Positions 24,106-25,889 of a stretch of 25,889 bases of DNA are shown one piece after another (position 1 is the first letter of the stretch; each line of letters starts with the position of its first letter). Made by a program: the position numbers and the translations under genes. The notes under the pieces are model-generated. The model worked only from the letters and a program-made list of their open reading frames with translations. It did not search any database and was not told the origin of the DNA. The stretch covers positions 1 through 25,889 of the forward strand of contig CALDSN010000188.1 in NCBI GenBank assembly GCA_937924555.1, read 5' to 3'. The stretch is from an uncultured bacterium. GTDB lineage: Bacteria > Cloacimonadota > Cloacimonadia > Cloacimonadales > Cloacimonadaceae.

Positions 24106-25842
24106 CTAATGACGTTTATTCTTCAAACCTGCTTTCAGTGCTTCCAACCTGCTGTTGTCCTGTTTGGTACCAAGAGTGAAGGGTGTAGTATTGCTCCGCC
24201 CTGCATATGCGGTAACCTTGAAGAACTTTCCTGCAACTCCGCCGGTATCGAAGCTATAGCTTAACACTCCTACCGGTACAATCGTGTAATCCGGCGACCA
24301 TGTATAGGGATCATCCGAGGCATACACATGATACTCGGTAGCTCCTAAAACCTGTCCCCAGTTCAGTATCACATTATCACCGGAGATGGTTGCGATGACC
24401 AATGGAGTATCCAATTCGGAGGGAATATATATGAGCGGTCCATGGAAATCATCAACTGAAAGCGCTATGTTGGAATGACTCCGATAACGCACCGCAAAGT
24501 AGATCACAGCATCGCCATAGGAATCCAGATTATACTCTTTCCTGCTATAGTCCGACGATTCCAATATCCCGCTGTCGATCATGGTGAAAGATGAAGGTTG
24601 AGTGTTTGTAGTGGAGATCAGCACTTCCCAGGATTCAGGACAAGAAACATCATAGCTTCTCATCCAAAAGCTTATCGCGTCCGTTGTTGAGTTGCTTAGC
24701 TGCAGCGGAGGGGTTATCAGCCAGTCATCACTTTGCATGCCTGGCTCAGCAATGATGGTGGCAGAGATGTTACCTGAATGCGGCGATATATACATCTGCT
24801 CCCAGCTATATCGATTACCGTCAGGGTTCAAAACTGACCAGTTAGCGGGGATGCCGGACTCGAAGCTTTCCAACAGAGCTCCTACAACATGAGGGAAAAA
24901 CCCTTTGCCAGATGTGGTGTTATTAGTTAGAGCCGAGTCTGTGGGCAATTCTACTTCCGCATAGATTGTCATGTCAACGCCTTGAGTGGAAGGAGTCCAG
25001 GTTAAGTTGTAAGTAGCAGATGCGCCCCCATCCAGAGGATCCGAAACGTTTAAGGTGGCAAGGGTGGCAGCCGGTGATACGCTTTTCAGGTTTATTGTGA
25101 AGCCTGTCTGAGTAGCAGTACCGCAATTTGCCACAGCGACCGAGTGCGTAACAGGGGTCCCTGTTATCCCGGATGAAGCTCCGGAAACTGATAAGGCAGC
25201 AAGGTCGTTGGCTTGTGGAATAAACACTCGGACATTATCCACGAAGAGGTCGTTATCTGCATTTGGTTCGGTTGATTCTCCACAAAAGGCAATGTACTTC
25301 ACTCCTGTGTAAGCATCCAGAGGAATAGTAACATGCATGCCGGTGTTGGGTATATCATTGTAAACATAGGCAGAGCCGGTGTTGTTCCACTCTCGCAGGA
25401 CTGTAGCTGTCGTCCAAGAACTGCCGTCACCAATCAGGATCTTAAACTTATCGTCTATACCGGAGGTTCCATTGGGGTCGCCTGTAATAGGTGCGCTGCT
25501 ATTCCAGTCAGTCAGGGCAATATCCAGTTGAAGCTGGTAGGGTGCTCCGCCTAATTGTAGAGATGGGGTTACCAGCCAACGCTTGAGGATATAGCAGATA
25601 TTGAGGTAGGCTGATGGATTTGGAGGAGTAGACTCGGTATTTTGCCATTGCCATTGATACCAGGCATTGTTATCAGGTACAAGGGTATCTGTCTCATCAG
25701 TATGGTATCCTGCCCAATTAGCAGGCAGAAAAGTATCGAACGTTTCACTCAGCAGTGTTGTGGCGATAGTGTTGAAGGAGCGTACAGAACAGCCTGCCGC
25801 ATCGCCCATATCGTTAAATGGGACTACCATCCAGTAGTAAGT
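24106..25842 (-). CDS. Secreted jelly-roll/fibronectin-like protein, 5' end missing
   Basis: The 3' 578 codons of a large secreted protein. The frame stays open to the last genomic base (25842); its first visible residues TYYWMVVPFN continue a fibronectin-III strand, so the Met at 25830 is internal and not the start. In order: the end of an FnIII domain; a choice-of-anchor-J/cleaved-adhesin-like module (SETFDTFLPANWAGY to DNDLFVDNVRVF); a CARDB-like domain (DLAALSVSGASSGITG, TYNLTWTP, LTNNTT); a second jelly-roll module (LESFESGIPANWSVL, SDDWLITPPLQLS, LSVDDFHGP); and an FnIII-like end (VILNWGQVLGATEYHVYAS). The C-terminus, SRLEALKAGLKNKRH, is not an NPFNP/FlgD sorting domain, unlike the other secreted protein in this window. 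Carbohydrate or protein binding outside the cell is likely; the target is unknown. Confidence 0.88.
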   Translation of the reverse strand, partial: TYYWMVVPFNDMGDAAGCSVRSFNTIATTLLSETFDTFLPANWAGYHTDETDTLVPDNNAWYQWQWQNTESTPPNPSAYLNICYILKRWLVTPSLQLGGAPYQLQLDIALTDWNSSAPITGDPNGTSGIDDKFKILIGDGSSWTTATVLREWNNTGSAYVYNDIPNTGMHVTIPLDAYTGVKYIAFCGESTEPNADNDLFVDNVRVFIPQANDLAALSVSGASSGITGTPVTHSVAVANCGTATQTGFTINLKSVSPAATLATLNVSDPLDGGASATYNLTWTPSTQGVDMTIYAEVELPTDSALTNNTTSGKGFFPHVVGALLESFESGIPANWSVLNPDGNRYSWEQMYISPHSGNISATIIAEPGMQSDDWLITPPLQLSNSTTDAISFWMRSYDVSCPESWEVLISTTNTQPSSFTMIDSGILESSDYSRKEYNLDSYGDAVIYFAVRYRSHSNIALSVDDFHGPLIYIPSELDTPLVIATISGDNVILNWGQVLGATEYHVYASDDPYTWSPDYTIVPVGVLSYSFDTGGVAGKFFKVTAYAGRSNTTPFTLGTKQDNSRLEALKAGLKNKRH

Positions 25843-25889
25843 AGATCGGAAGAGCGTCGTGTAGGGAAAGAGTGTAGATCTCGGTGGTC
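25843..25889. other. Illumina TruSeq adapter remnant (not genomic)
   Basis: From AGATCGGAAGAGCGTCGTGT onward, all 47 terminal bases match the reverse complement of the Illumina universal adapter as I know it. The bases should be trimmed; they explain why the minus-strand gene stops here. Confidence 0.97.

Overview
The window looks like chromosomal DNA of an uncultured Gram-negative bacterium of the FCB group, most likely Candidatus Cloacimonadota or a close relative. This is inferred, not proven. The reasons are very large secreted proteins ending in an NPFNP-type FlgD-like/Por-type sorting domain, choice-of-anchor-J-like jelly-roll modules, outer-membrane barrels ending in F or W, and a moderate G+C content. 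Clear Shine-Dalgarno sites (AAGGAG, GGAGG) argue against a typical Bacteroidetes genome. The last 47 bases (25843-25889) are Illumina TruSeq adapter, so the right-hand gene is cut by the contig end and not by biology.

Layout from left to right: (1) umuC on the minus strand, with a further partial gene overlapping its stop, and a 5' region holding a TTGACA-16-TATTCT promoter and an almost perfect 95-base palindrome. (2) A plus-strand operon, 1756-8081: a helix-hairpin-helix outer-membrane protein, a second outer-membrane barrel, a UshA-type 5'-nucleotidase and a flavodoxin, closed by a hairpin terminator. (3) A minus-strand pair, 10478-8290: a membrane family-2 glycosyltransferase and a Gfo/Idh/MocA dehydrogenase, probably making a surface glycan. 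(4) A 1006-residue repeat-rich secreted protein with a strong terminator. (5) addB-addA (minus), the double-strand-break repair helicase-nuclease. (6) rloA-rloB (minus), an AAA ATPase plus RloB pair of the AbiL abortive-infection type, with a small unrecognised gene upstream. (7) About 950 bases without an intact gene (23160-24105) but full of hairpins and open-frame fragments. (8) The 3' part of a secreted jelly-roll protein.

Two themes stand out. Genome maintenance and defence genes (umuC, addAB, rloAB) cluster on the minus strand. The plus-strand operon combines a predicted DNA-binding barrel with a nucleotidase and could serve use of extracellular DNA or nucleotides (hypothesis). A GCTTGACAA-like element occurs upstream of five minus-strand units and may be the local -35 signal. 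No tRNA, rRNA, CRISPR array or intact insertion sequence was seen.
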